Assembly (NCBI RefSeq): GCF_012999535.1
Contig: NZ_JABBWV010000004.1
Location: 310,001-374,000 of the forward strand
DNA: 64,000 nt
Reading direction: 5' to 3'
From: Microbispora sp. H11081
Lineage (GTDB): Bacteria > Actinomycetota > Actinomycetes > Streptosporangiales > Streptosporangiaceae
Below the pieces are notes generated by a model. That model made no database searches, was not told the origin of the DNA, and saw nothing but the letters and a program-made list of their open reading frames with translations. The position numbers were made by a program, and so were the translations under genes. The stretch's first letter is position 1. Each line of letters opens with the position of its first letter. This document shows, in pieces, positions 16,413-25,615 of this stretch.

Positions 16413-17818
16413 GTGCGGTACACCGTCGCGCCGTCGGTCTCGTCCTTCGACAGCCTGCGCATCAGGTAGAGCCCTTCCAGCGCGAACTCCAGCGCCGCGG
16501 CGGCGTGGCCGGGCGACTCGTCGCCCTCGCCCATGCCGAGCCGCGCCATGATCTTCGAAAGGCCCTCGACGCGGCCGATCCTGCGCAGCAGTTCGTGGGC
16601 CGGCACCAGCTCACCCGACTCCACCTGCGCGCCCTCGCCGAACCTGTCCAGCAGCGGCGCGAGGTCGGCGCCGCCGAGCGAGCCGCGGAACGTCTCGGCC
16701 GTCGCGCGGCGCAGCAGGTGGGCGAGCACATCGGTCTCCCGCCCCTCCTCGCTGACCTCGAACTCCACCTTGCCGCGCAGCGTGTGGACGACGCCGGGCA
16801 GGTCGCACACGCGGGTGACGGCCCGTTCCTCCCCGGTCAGCGCGGCCCGCCGTACGGCGGAGGCGGCGGCGGTCTCGGCGGCGGCGATCGAGAAGCGGGC
16901 CGACACGCCCGAGCGGGAGTCGACGGCGGTGGACTCGCGGACCAGGCGGGTGAACCGGGCGATCACCTCGACCAGGTGCTCGGGCAGCTCCGCGCCGAGG
17001 GCGTCGAGCTCGGCCTCCTGACGGATCAGGACCAGCTCGTCCTCGACCGTACGGGGATAGTGCGTGCGGATCTCCGCGCCGAAGCGGTCCTTCAGCGGGG
17101 TGATGATCCGGCCGCGGTTGGTGTAGTCCTCCGGGTTGGCGCTGGCGATCAGCAGGATGTCGAGGGGGAGCCGCAGGTTGTAGCCGCGGACCTGGATGTC
17201 GCGCTCCTCCAGCACGTTGAGCAGCGCCACCTGGATGCGCTCGGCCAGGTCGGGCAGCTCGTTGACGGAGAAGACGCCCCGGTTGGTCCTCGGGACCAGG
17301 CCGTAGTGGACGGTCTCCGGGTCGCCGAGCGTGCGCCCTTCCGCGATCTTGATGGGGTCGACGTCGCCGATGAGGTCGCCGACCGAGGTGTCCGGGGTGG
17401 CCAGCTTCTCGCCGTACCGGTCCTCGCGGTGCCGCCACGCGACCGGCAGGTCGTCACCGTGGGCGGCGGCCAGCCGCCGGCACCTGACGCAGACCGGCGC
17501 GTACGGATGGTCGTTGATCTCGCAGCCCTCGACCACGGGCGACCACTCGTCGAGCAGGCCGGTGACGGTGCGGATCAGGCGGGTCTTGCCCTGGCCGCGC
17601 TCGCCGAGGAGCACGAGGTCGTGGCCCGCGATCAGGGCCCTCTCCAGGTTGGGCAGGACCGTCTCGTCGAAGCCGACGATGCCGGGGAACCTGGCCTCGC
17701 CGGCCCGCAGCCGGGCCAGGAGGTTCTCCCTGATCTCGGCCTTGACCGTTCGGTATTGATGTCCACTCTCGCGCAGTTCACGCAGAGTGCTGGGGGCAGG
17801 CGTGGGCGATTTGTGCAC
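16409..17818 (-). CDS. MoxR/ChlI-type AAA+ ATPase
   Basis: The 469-residue ATPase has Walker A GERGQGKT at 72-79, a Walker B region at FSVNELPDLAE, sensor-1 SANPEDYTNRG and the arginine segment PLKDRFGAEIRTHYP. Cys110 and Cys113 (PVCVRC) form a possible metal-binding knuckle. A C-terminal helical part follows from about residue 320. The start is uncertain: GTG 17818 (MHKSPTPAPSTLREL) fits the family N-terminus but lacks a ribosome site, and ATGs lie upstream at about 17853 and 17879. It is coupled to the VWA gene. The pair is found widely in actinobacteria without a settled substrate. Confidence 0.88.
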   Translation of the reverse strand: MHKSPTPAPSTLRELRESGHQYRTVKAEIRENLLARLRAGEARFPGIVGFDETVLPNLERALIAGHDLVLLGERGQGKTRLIRTVTGLLDEWSPVVEGCEINDHPYAPVCVRCRRLAAAHGDDLPVAWRHREDRYGEKLATPDTSVGDLIGDVDPIKIAEGRTLGDPETVHYGLVPRTNRGVFSVNELPDLAERIQVALLNVLEERDIQVRGYNLRLPLDILLIASANPEDYTNRGRIITPLKDRFGAEIRTHYPRTVEDELVLIRQEAELDALGAELPEHLVEVIARFTRLVRESTAVDSRSGVSARFSIAAAETAAASAVRRAALTGEERAVTRVCDLPGVVHTLRGKVEFEVSEEGRETDVLAHLLRRATAETFRGSLGGADLAPLLDRFGEGAQVESGELVPAHELLRRIGRVEGLSKIMARLGMGEGDESPGHAAAALEFALEGLYLMRRLSKDETDGATVYRT

Positions 17819-17992
17819 GGAGTCGAGCCTACGTCCCCATCGGGGCATCCGGCAGCCGAGTTCGGGGAGACACGGCATGGGAGGAACGGCGCGAGAGCGC
17901 GCCCAATTGGCGGGGCGCCCCGTGCGTTGACCTCCGTTCAGTGGGGAGAATCGGCCCAGGGAAACAGTCACGGAGAAAGAGAGGGCGAGACT

Positions 17993-19291
17993 ATGGCGGT
18001 AATGACGAGCCGCTTCGCCGACGGTCTCGCCGTGGGTGCCAACCTGGTGGAGGTGGCCGAGACGGCCGTGCGCCAGGCGTTGGCCGGCCTGTCGGGTCCG
18101 CCAGATCTCGTGTGCTTCTTCGTGTGCGGGGACGACCCGGACGACGTGGCCCAGGCCGGGCGGCGGGCGATGTCCGTGGCGTCCGGGGCCGACGTGATCG
18201 GCTGCAGCGCGACCGGTGTGATCGGACACGGCCAGGGCGTGGAGCTGACCCCGGCCGTGAGCGCGTGGGCGGCCTCCCTCGGCGGGGCCAGGATCGACAC
18301 GTTCATCCTGGAGACGCTCAGGACGGAGGACAGGTACGTGGTCGTGGGGCTGCCGGAGCGCGTCCCCGACGACCGCGCGGCGATCCTGCTCGCCGACCCC
18401 TACAGCTTCCCGACGGACGCGTTCGTCGAGCACTCGCACGAGGTGCTGGGCACCCTGCCGATCGTCGGCGGCCTGGCCAACGGGCTGCAGGGCCGCGGAT
18501 CGGTGCGGCTGTTCGCCAACGGGGAGGTCCACGACTCCGGCGCGATCGGCGTGGTCATCGGGGGCGAGGTGAGCGTGGGCACCCTCGTGAGCCAGGGCTG
18601 CCGGCCGATAGGTCCTTCGATGGTCGTCACCCGCGCGGAGGACAACGTGCTGCTGGAACTCGCCGGCCAGCCCGCCCTGGCGCGCCTGGAGGACATCGTC
18701 AGCGCCCTCGACGAGGAGGACCGCGACCTGGTCGCCGCGGGCTTACAGATCGGCATCGCGATGGACGAGTACGCCGAGCGCCACGAGCGCGGCGACTTCC
18801 TGATCCGGGGGGTCATCGGCATCGATCCCGAGCGTGAGGCGGTGGCCGTCGGCGACGTGATCGAGATCGGCAGGACGGTGCGGTTCCAGGTCAGGGATGC
18901 CGAGACGGCCGACGAGGATCTCTACGAACTGCTCGACGATCACCTGCGGGAGCATTCGGGCCGGGTCGAGGGCGCGCTGCTGTTCTCGTGCAACGGCAGG
19001 GGCGCCGGCATGTTCGGGTCGGCCGACCACGACGCGCTCGCCGTACGCGAGACGCTGGGGCCGATCGGGGTGGCGGGGTTCTTCGCCGCGGGCGAGGTCG
19101 GGCCGGTGAGCGGGCACAACCACGTCCACGGTTTCACCGCCTCGCTGCTCGTCTTCTCGGGCGGCGGCGGGTTCTCCAGCGGCACCGGCCTGTCCGGTGA
19201 GACGGGCTTCGCCGGTGGCAGGGGCTTCCCGGGCGGCGCCGGTTTCTCCGGTGACACGGGCTTTCCGGGTGACACGGGAACGGGCGCGTGA
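17993..19291 (+). CDS. FIST-domain sensory protein with Gly-rich tail
   Basis: The 432-residue protein contains FIST-N (about 15-225; DLVCFFVCGDDPDD, GADVIGCSATGVIG, PIVGGLANG) and FIST-C (about 230-390; ALLFSCNGRGAGMFG, GFFAAGEVGPV). The family is predicted to bind small ligands such as amino acids. The last 40 residues are an added tail of GF-x-G-x-TG repeats (GFSSGTG, GFAGGRG, GFPGGAG, GFSGDTG, GFPGDTG). ATG 17993 follows AGAGGG. The stop overlaps the next start by 4 bp, which suggests coupling with the ROK kinase. Confidence 0.88.
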   Translation: MAVMTSRFADGLAVGANLVEVAETAVRQALAGLSGPPDLVCFFVCGDDPDDVAQAGRRAMSVASGADVIGCSATGVIGHGQGVELTPAVSAWAASLGGARIDTFILETLRTEDRYVVVGLPERVPDDRAAILLADPYSFPTDAFVEHSHEVLGTLPIVGGLANGLQGRGSVRLFANGEVHDSGAIGVVIGGEVSVGTLVSQGCRPIGPSMVVTRAEDNVLLELAGQPALARLEDIVSALDEEDRDLVAAGLQIGIAMDEYAERHERGDFLIRGVIGIDPEREAVAVGDVIEIGRTVRFQVRDAETADEDLYELLDDHLREHSGRVEGALLFSCNGRGAGMFGSADHDALAVRETLGPIGVAGFFAAGEVGPVSGHNHVHGFTASLLVFSGGGGFSSGTGLSGETGFAGGRGFPGGAGFSGDTGFPGDTGTGA

Positions 19292-20292
19292 GCGACCTCG
19301 TCCTGGCCGTCGACATCGGCGGCACGAAGTTCGCGGCAGGCCTGGTGGATCCGTACGGGCGGGTGGTCGCCGCCGAGCGGGTCGCCACCCCGCCGGGCGG
19401 CGACGCCGAGACCCTGTGGGAGACGCTGACCACGCTGCTCGACCGGCTGGACCTGCCCGACGCGCTCGCCGGCGTGGGCGTCGGCTGCGGCGGGCCGATG
19501 ACCTGGCCAGAGGGGGAGGTCTCGCCCCTCAACATGGGTGGCTGGCGCGGTTTTCCGCTGCGGGGAAGGCTTGCGGAACGGTTTCCCGGCGTTCCTGTCC
19601 GCGTCCACAACGACGCGATCTGCCTGGCCGTCGCGGAGCACTGGCGCGGCGCGGGACAGGGGAGCGCGGCCATGCTGGGGATGGTCGTGTCGACCGGCGT
19701 CGGCGGCGGGCTGATCCTCGGCGGCAGGCTCATCGACGGCGGCACCGGCAACGCGGGCCACATCGGGCACGTGGTGGTCGACCCCGAGGGCCCGCCGTGC
19801 GGTTGCGGCGGCCACGGCTGCCTGGAGGCGGTCGCCCGCGGCCCCGGCCTCGCCGCCTGGGCGCTCGCCCAGGGCTGGTCGCCGAGCGCCGCGGCCGCTC
19901 CGCAGGAGGCTCGCCACGGGGAGCCTGGCCAGGAGGACGTGGCGCTCTACCAGGAGGAGGGCACGGCCACCGCGCGCCGCCTCGCCGCCGACGCCGCGGC
20001 GGGCGACCCGGTCGCGCTGGCCGCGATGACCAGGGCCGGCCGAGCCCTCGGCGTCGCGATCGCCTCGGCCGTCAACCTGTGCGACCTCGATCTCGTGACC
20101 GTCGGCGGCGGGCTCAGCCAGGCGGGCGGCCTGCTGTTCGCGCCGCTGGAGGAGGCGCTGCGCGAGCACACCCGCCTGGGGTTCGCCGGGCGGGTGCGGG
20201 TCGTGCCCGCCGCCCTCGGCCAGGACGCCGGTCTCGTCGGGGCCGCCGCGCTCGTGGCGGCGGGTGACAGGTACTGGTCGCCGGAGCGCTGA
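19288..20292 (+). CDS. ROK-family sugar kinase (glucokinase-like)
   Basis: This 334-residue protein has the N-terminal phosphate motif AVDIGGTKFAAGLVD, the catalytic Asp in VHNDA, a GTGNAGHIGHV segment, and the ROK zinc signature CGCGGHGCLEA. It would phosphorylate glucose or a related hexose with ATP in the cytoplasm; sugar specificity is not decided. Some ROK members are regulators, but no N-terminal HTH is present. GTG start overlaps the FIST stop (GTGA). An insertion after residue 190 (Ala/Gln/Glu rich) is not usual for glucokinases. Confidence 0.9.
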   Translation: MSDLVLAVDIGGTKFAAGLVDPYGRVVAAERVATPPGGDAETLWETLTTLLDRLDLPDALAGVGVGCGGPMTWPEGEVSPLNMGGWRGFPLRGRLAERFPGVPVRVHNDAICLAVAEHWRGAGQGSAAMLGMVVSTGVGGGLILGGRLIDGGTGNAGHIGHVVVDPEGPPCGCGGHGCLEAVARGPGLAAWALAQGWSPSAAAAPQEARHGEPGQEDVALYQEEGTATARRLAADAAAGDPVALAAMTRAGRALGVAIASAVNLCDLDLVTVGGGLSQAGGLLFAPLEEALREHTRLGFAGRVRVVPAALGQDAGLVGAAALVAAGDRYWSPER

Positions 20293-20319
20293 GGTGCCGG
20301 AACCTGTGATGATGGGCGC

Positions 20320-21534
20320 ATGGCTGTCCCACAGGTGACGTACGAGGACGTCGTCGCCGCACGCGAGTCGCTGGCGGACGTGGCGGCGCTGACGCCCGTC
20401 CTGCATTCACGGCTGCTGTCCGAGATCGTCGGCGGTTCTGTGCATCTGAAGTGCGAGAACCTCCAGCGGGCCGGGTCGTTCAAGGTCCGCGGGGCGTACG
20501 TGCGGATCGCGCGGCTGAGCGAGGAGGAGCGGTCCCGGGGGGTGGTCGCGGCCAGCGCGGGCAACCACGCGCAGGGCGTGGCGCTGGGATCGTCGCTGGT
20601 CGGCGCCAAGTCGACCGTATACATGCCCGAGGGCGCGCCGCTGCCGAAGGTGGAGGCCACCCGGGCGTACGGCGCGGACGTGGTCTTCGCGGGGCACACG
20701 GTCGACGAGGCGCTGAAGGCGGCCAAGGAGCACGCGGACCGGACCGGCGCGGTGTTCATCCACCCGTTCGACCACCCCGACGTGGTCGCGGGGCAGGGCA
20801 CGGTCGGCCTGGAGATCCTGGAGCAGCTTCCCGGCACCGCCACGATCGTGGTGCCCATCGGCGGCGGGGGCCTCGCGGCCGGGGTCGCGCTCGCGGTGAA
20901 GTCCCAGCGTCCGGGGATCAAGGTGGTGGGCGTGCAGGCCGAGCGGGCCTCCGCCTACCCCGACTCGCTGGCCGCGGGCCGTCCGGTCATGGTCGAGCCC
21001 GCGTCCACGATGGCCGACGGGATCGCGGTCGGGCGGCCGGGCGACCTGCCGTTCGAGCTGATCCACTACCTGGTGGACAGCGTCGTCACGGTGTCGGAGG
21101 AGTCGCTGTCGCGGGCCCTGCTGTTGTGCCTCGAACGCGCGAAGCTGCTGGTGGAGCCGGCCGGGGTGGCGGGGGTGGCGGCGCTGCTCGACCAGCCGCA
21201 CGCGTTCGAGCCGCCGGTCGTCGTCGTGCTGTCCGGCGGCAACATCGACCCGCTGCTGCTGGCCAGGGTGTTGCGGCACGGCCTCGCGGCCGCGGGCCGC
21301 TATCTCGCCTGCCGCATCCGGCTGACCGACCGTCCGGGGGCGCTGGCCGCGCTGCTGGCCAGGCTCGCCGACCTCGGGGCCAACGTGCTCGACGTGGTGC
21401 ACGAGCGGTTCGGCTCCCGGCTGCATCTGGAGGAGGCCGAGGTCCTGCTGCAGTTGGAGACCCGGGGTCCCGCGCACTGCGACGAGGTGCTGAGCGCGCT
21501 GCGGCGGGACGGCTACAAGCTGCTGTTCTCCTGA
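20320..21534 (+). CDS. ilvA: Threonine ammonia-lyase (threonine dehydratase)
   Basis: The 404-residue PLP enzyme deaminates threonine to 2-oxobutyrate. Lys55 in AGSFKVRGA binds PLP; SAGNHAQGVAL and the glycine loop GGGGLAAGVA bind its phosphate. A single ACT domain occupies about 325-404 (RIRLTDRPGALAALLARLADLG). One ACT domain and this length fit the catabolic-like TdcB/IlvA short form of actinobacteria. It begins 27 bp after the ROK gene, possibly in one operon. The stop is followed by a small duplication described separately. Confidence 0.92.
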   Translation: MAVPQVTYEDVVAARESLADVAALTPVLHSRLLSEIVGGSVHLKCENLQRAGSFKVRGAYVRIARLSEEERSRGVVAASAGNHAQGVALGSSLVGAKSTVYMPEGAPLPKVEATRAYGADVVFAGHTVDEALKAAKEHADRTGAVFIHPFDHPDVVAGQGTVGLEILEQLPGTATIVVPIGGGGLAAGVALAVKSQRPGIKVVGVQAERASAYPDSLAAGRPVMVEPASTMADGIAVGRPGDLPFELIHYLVDSVVTVSEESLSRALLLCLERAKLLVEPAGVAGVAALLDQPHAFEPPVVVVLSGGNIDPLLLARVLRHGLAAAGRYLACRIRLTDRPGALAALLARLADLGANVLDVVHERFGSRLHLEEAEVLLQLETRGPAHCDEVLSALRRDGYKLLFS

Positions 21535-21552
21535 TCGGGTCTCCTGATCGGG
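21527..21552. repeat. 13-bp tandem duplication over the ilvA stop
   Basis: TCTCCTGATCGGG occurs twice in tandem (21527-21539 and 21540-21552). The first copy contains the ilvA stop codon and the second carries a second TGA. Confidence 0.85.
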
Positions 21553-21568
21553 CCGCCGCCCGTCCCGG

Positions 21569-23074
21569 TCAGCTCAGCGGGGCGGGGCGTTTCGGCTGGA
21601 ACAGCCAGGCGTCGAACAGTCCCTTGAGGTCCTTGCCCGAGACGCGTTCCGCCAGCGCGATGAACTCCTGCGTGGTGACGTTGCCGTACCTGTGGGCGTC
21701 GGTCCACTCCCTGATCAGCGGGAAGAACTTCTGGTCGCCGATCTCCCTGCGCAGGGCGTGCAGCGTCATCGCGCCGCGGTTGTAGACGGCGGCGCTGAAC
21801 AGGTCGTCGGCGCGGGCCGTGCCCGGGGGATAGGTCCACATCGGGTCCGCCGCGTTGTCGTAGTAGCGCCGGAAGACCGAATCGGCCGTGTACTGGCCGC
21901 TGTGCTCCGCCCACAGCCATTCGGCGTACGTCGCGAAGCCCTCGTTCAGCCACAGGTCCCGCCAGCGCCCGATGCTCAGGCTGTCGCCGAACCACTGGTG
22001 GGCGAGCTCGTGCGCGATGATCGCGGGCTCGGGCGCGAAGCCGCCGTAGATGGGCTTGGTCTGGTTCTCCAGCGCGTACCCCGCCGCGTAGTCGTCGATC
22101 ACGCCGCCCGTGGAGGAGAAGGGGTAGGGCCCGAAGACGGTCGACCAGTAGTCGGTGATCTTGCCGGTCTGCGTGAAGAGGGTGTCGAGCGAGCCGCGGA
22201 AGGAGTCGGCGACGGCGGTGTAGATCGGCACGCCCTTGTCGCTCTTGCCGGTGCGGACCTGGAATTTGCCGGTGGTCATCGTGGCGAGGTAGCTCGCCAT
22301 CGGGTGGCTCTCCCGCCAGACGAAGGTCGTCTTGCCCGCCGTGGTCCGCGGCGTCCCGGTCATCTCGCCGTTGGCGATCGCGGTCAGCCCTTCGGGCACG
22401 GTGATATGGAAGTCGTACGTCGCCTTGTCGGCGGGGTGGTCGTTAGACGGGAACCAGGTCTTCGCGCCGTTCGGCTCGCAGGTGACGAACGCCCCGTCCG
22501 CGGTGGGGATGAAGCCGTACCTGCCGAGGTTGGCGGAGTCGCGCATCGGCTCGGGCACGCCGCCATAGTCGACCGTGACCGCGAAGCCGTCGCCGTTCCC
22601 GATCCGCCGGGCGGGCTCGATCACGAGCTCGTCGCGGCTGCGGCTGAACGAGGCCGCCGCGCCGTCCACCGTCACGCGGCTCACCGTGAGCCCGTGCAGG
22701 TCCAGGTTGAACGACGTGAGGTCCTGTACGGCCTTCGCCTCGATCGTGGCGCTGCCCGCGAGCTTCCTGGACGGCGGGTCGTAGGACAGGCGCAGGCCGT
22801 AGTGCTGGACGTCGTAGCCGCCGTTGCCGTCGTCGGGGAAGTCGGGGTCGCCGATCCCCGGGGCGCCCATCGCCGACGTGCCCGCACCGGGTGACGCGGG
22901 GCCGGCCGCGACCTGGGACGGCGCCGTCGCGCCCGGAGACGGCGCGACCGCGCCCTCGGACGGCGCGCAGGCCGTGGCGGTCCCCACGGCGAGGGCGCAG
23001 ATCAGGGCGGTGATCGGCCTGCCGGTCCGCGTCCTGGTGGGCGGTGAGAACGGAGGAAGACGATGCGTGGCCAT
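21569..23074 (-). CDS. M1-family aminopeptidase lipoprotein
   Basis: The 501-residue protein has a signal sequence (about 18-35) ending in ATAC with Cys36 as probable lipidation site, a Pro/Ala linker to residue 80, an N-terminal beta domain and a gluzincin domain. The zinc motif is HELAH (355-359) with Glu378 in NEGF as third ligand. The substrate N-terminus motif GAMEN reads GYALEN at 332-337. It lacks the large C-terminal helical domain, as in secreted Streptomyces short M1 peptidases. It should trim peptides outside the membrane. The ATG lies in a weak ribosome context. Confidence 0.88.
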   Translation of the reverse strand: MATHRLPPFSPPTRTRTGRPITALICALAVGTATACAPSEGAVAPSPGATAPSQVAAGPASPGAGTSAMGAPGIGDPDFPDDGNGGYDVQHYGLRLSYDPPSRKLAGSATIEAKAVQDLTSFNLDLHGLTVSRVTVDGAAASFSRSRDELVIEPARRIGNGDGFAVTVDYGGVPEPMRDSANLGRYGFIPTADGAFVTCEPNGAKTWFPSNDHPADKATYDFHITVPEGLTAIANGEMTGTPRTTAGKTTFVWRESHPMASYLATMTTGKFQVRTGKSDKGVPIYTAVADSFRGSLDTLFTQTGKITDYWSTVFGPYPFSSTGGVIDDYAAGYALENQTKPIYGGFAPEPAIIAHELAHQWFGDSLSIGRWRDLWLNEGFATYAEWLWAEHSGQYTADSVFRRYYDNAADPMWTYPPGTARADDLFSAAVYNRGAMTLHALRREIGDQKFFPLIREWTDAHRYGNVTTQEFIALAERVSGKDLKGLFDAWLFQPKRPAPLS

Positions 23075-23174
23075 ATGTCAGGCAACCCTATGCGAGGCAC
23101 CGAGGTGGTCCGGGTACTGACGCCCGCGTGTTTTCCCTGGTCGCGCGGGATGCGGGCCCGCGAGGCCGGCCGTC

Positions 23175-23681
23175 TCAGGCGTCCACGACGAGCGTCCTGG
23201 CCGCCTTGTCGTGCAGGGCCTGCTTCCTGCGGTCGAACAGGATCCAGCCGAGGTCCACCACCCCGAGGCAGCACAGCCAGCCCAGCACGATCTCCACCGC
23301 CTGCCGCACCGCGATCACCCCGGGACCGGCCGGCTCACCCGTCTCCCGCAACACCCGCATGCCGAAGAGCCGCTTGCCCACCGTCTGGCCGTTCCAGAAC
23401 GACTGGAGCAGCCAGAAGTAGAGGAACCCGACAACCCCGGCGAACAGGCCGTCGCCGACCGGGATCCGGGCCGCCGCCTCCGTCACGCCGTCGGACACGA
23501 CCCGTACGTCGTCCCAGGTGAACGGCGAGGTCAGGAGCCCGATCAGCACGGCGTCCACGATCCCGGCGAACAGGCGGCGCCAGCGGCCGGCGAGCCGCGG
23601 CGCCGTCAGCCCGAAGGGCGGGGGCGTCCAGGGAATCCTCGGTTCCCCGTACGGGTCGCCCGGAGGCGGCGGTGTTCCCAT
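23175..23681 (-). CDS. RDD-domain membrane protein
   Basis: The 168-residue protein has a Pro-rich N-terminus (MGTPPPPGDPYGEPRIPW) and then an RDD domain with three hydrophobic segments: LFAGIVDAVLIGLLTS, LFAGVVGFLYFWLLQSFW and AVEIVLGWLCCLGVVDLGW. The signature GQTVGKRLFGMRVLRETG and the end WILFDRRKQALHDKAARTLVV are typical. Function of RDD proteins is mostly unknown; some transport ions. The ATG lacks a clear ribosome site. It lies between the M1 peptidase and the HPPD gene. Confidence 0.85.
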   Translation of the reverse strand: MGTPPPPGDPYGEPRIPWTPPPFGLTAPRLAGRWRRLFAGIVDAVLIGLLTSPFTWDDVRVVSDGVTEAAARIPVGDGLFAGVVGFLYFWLLQSFWNGQTVGKRLFGMRVLRETGEPAGPGVIAVRQAVEIVLGWLCCLGVVDLGWILFDRRKQALHDKAARTLVVDA

Positions 23682-23782
23682 GGCTGAATGGTCACCCCGC
23701 CGCCCTTCGGTCAAAGCCGGGCGCGCGCAAAGGGTGGTGCGCGTCTGGCAAATGCTGCCCGTGAGCCGGGACGCGACCGCGG

Positions 23783-25537
<1,755 letters not shown>

Positions 25538-25615
25538 TTACCGTGGTCTCATTCGCCCAGCTCAGGGGGCTCAAAGGGGCGTAGCGGGGGTATCGGACTT
25601 ATCGGGGGTCACAGC

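Noticed and set aside
16505-17992. Long plus-strand frame running into the FIST gene
   Set aside because: It is antisense to the MoxR-type ATPase and has the skewed composition of a shadow frame; the FIST domain starts at 17993.
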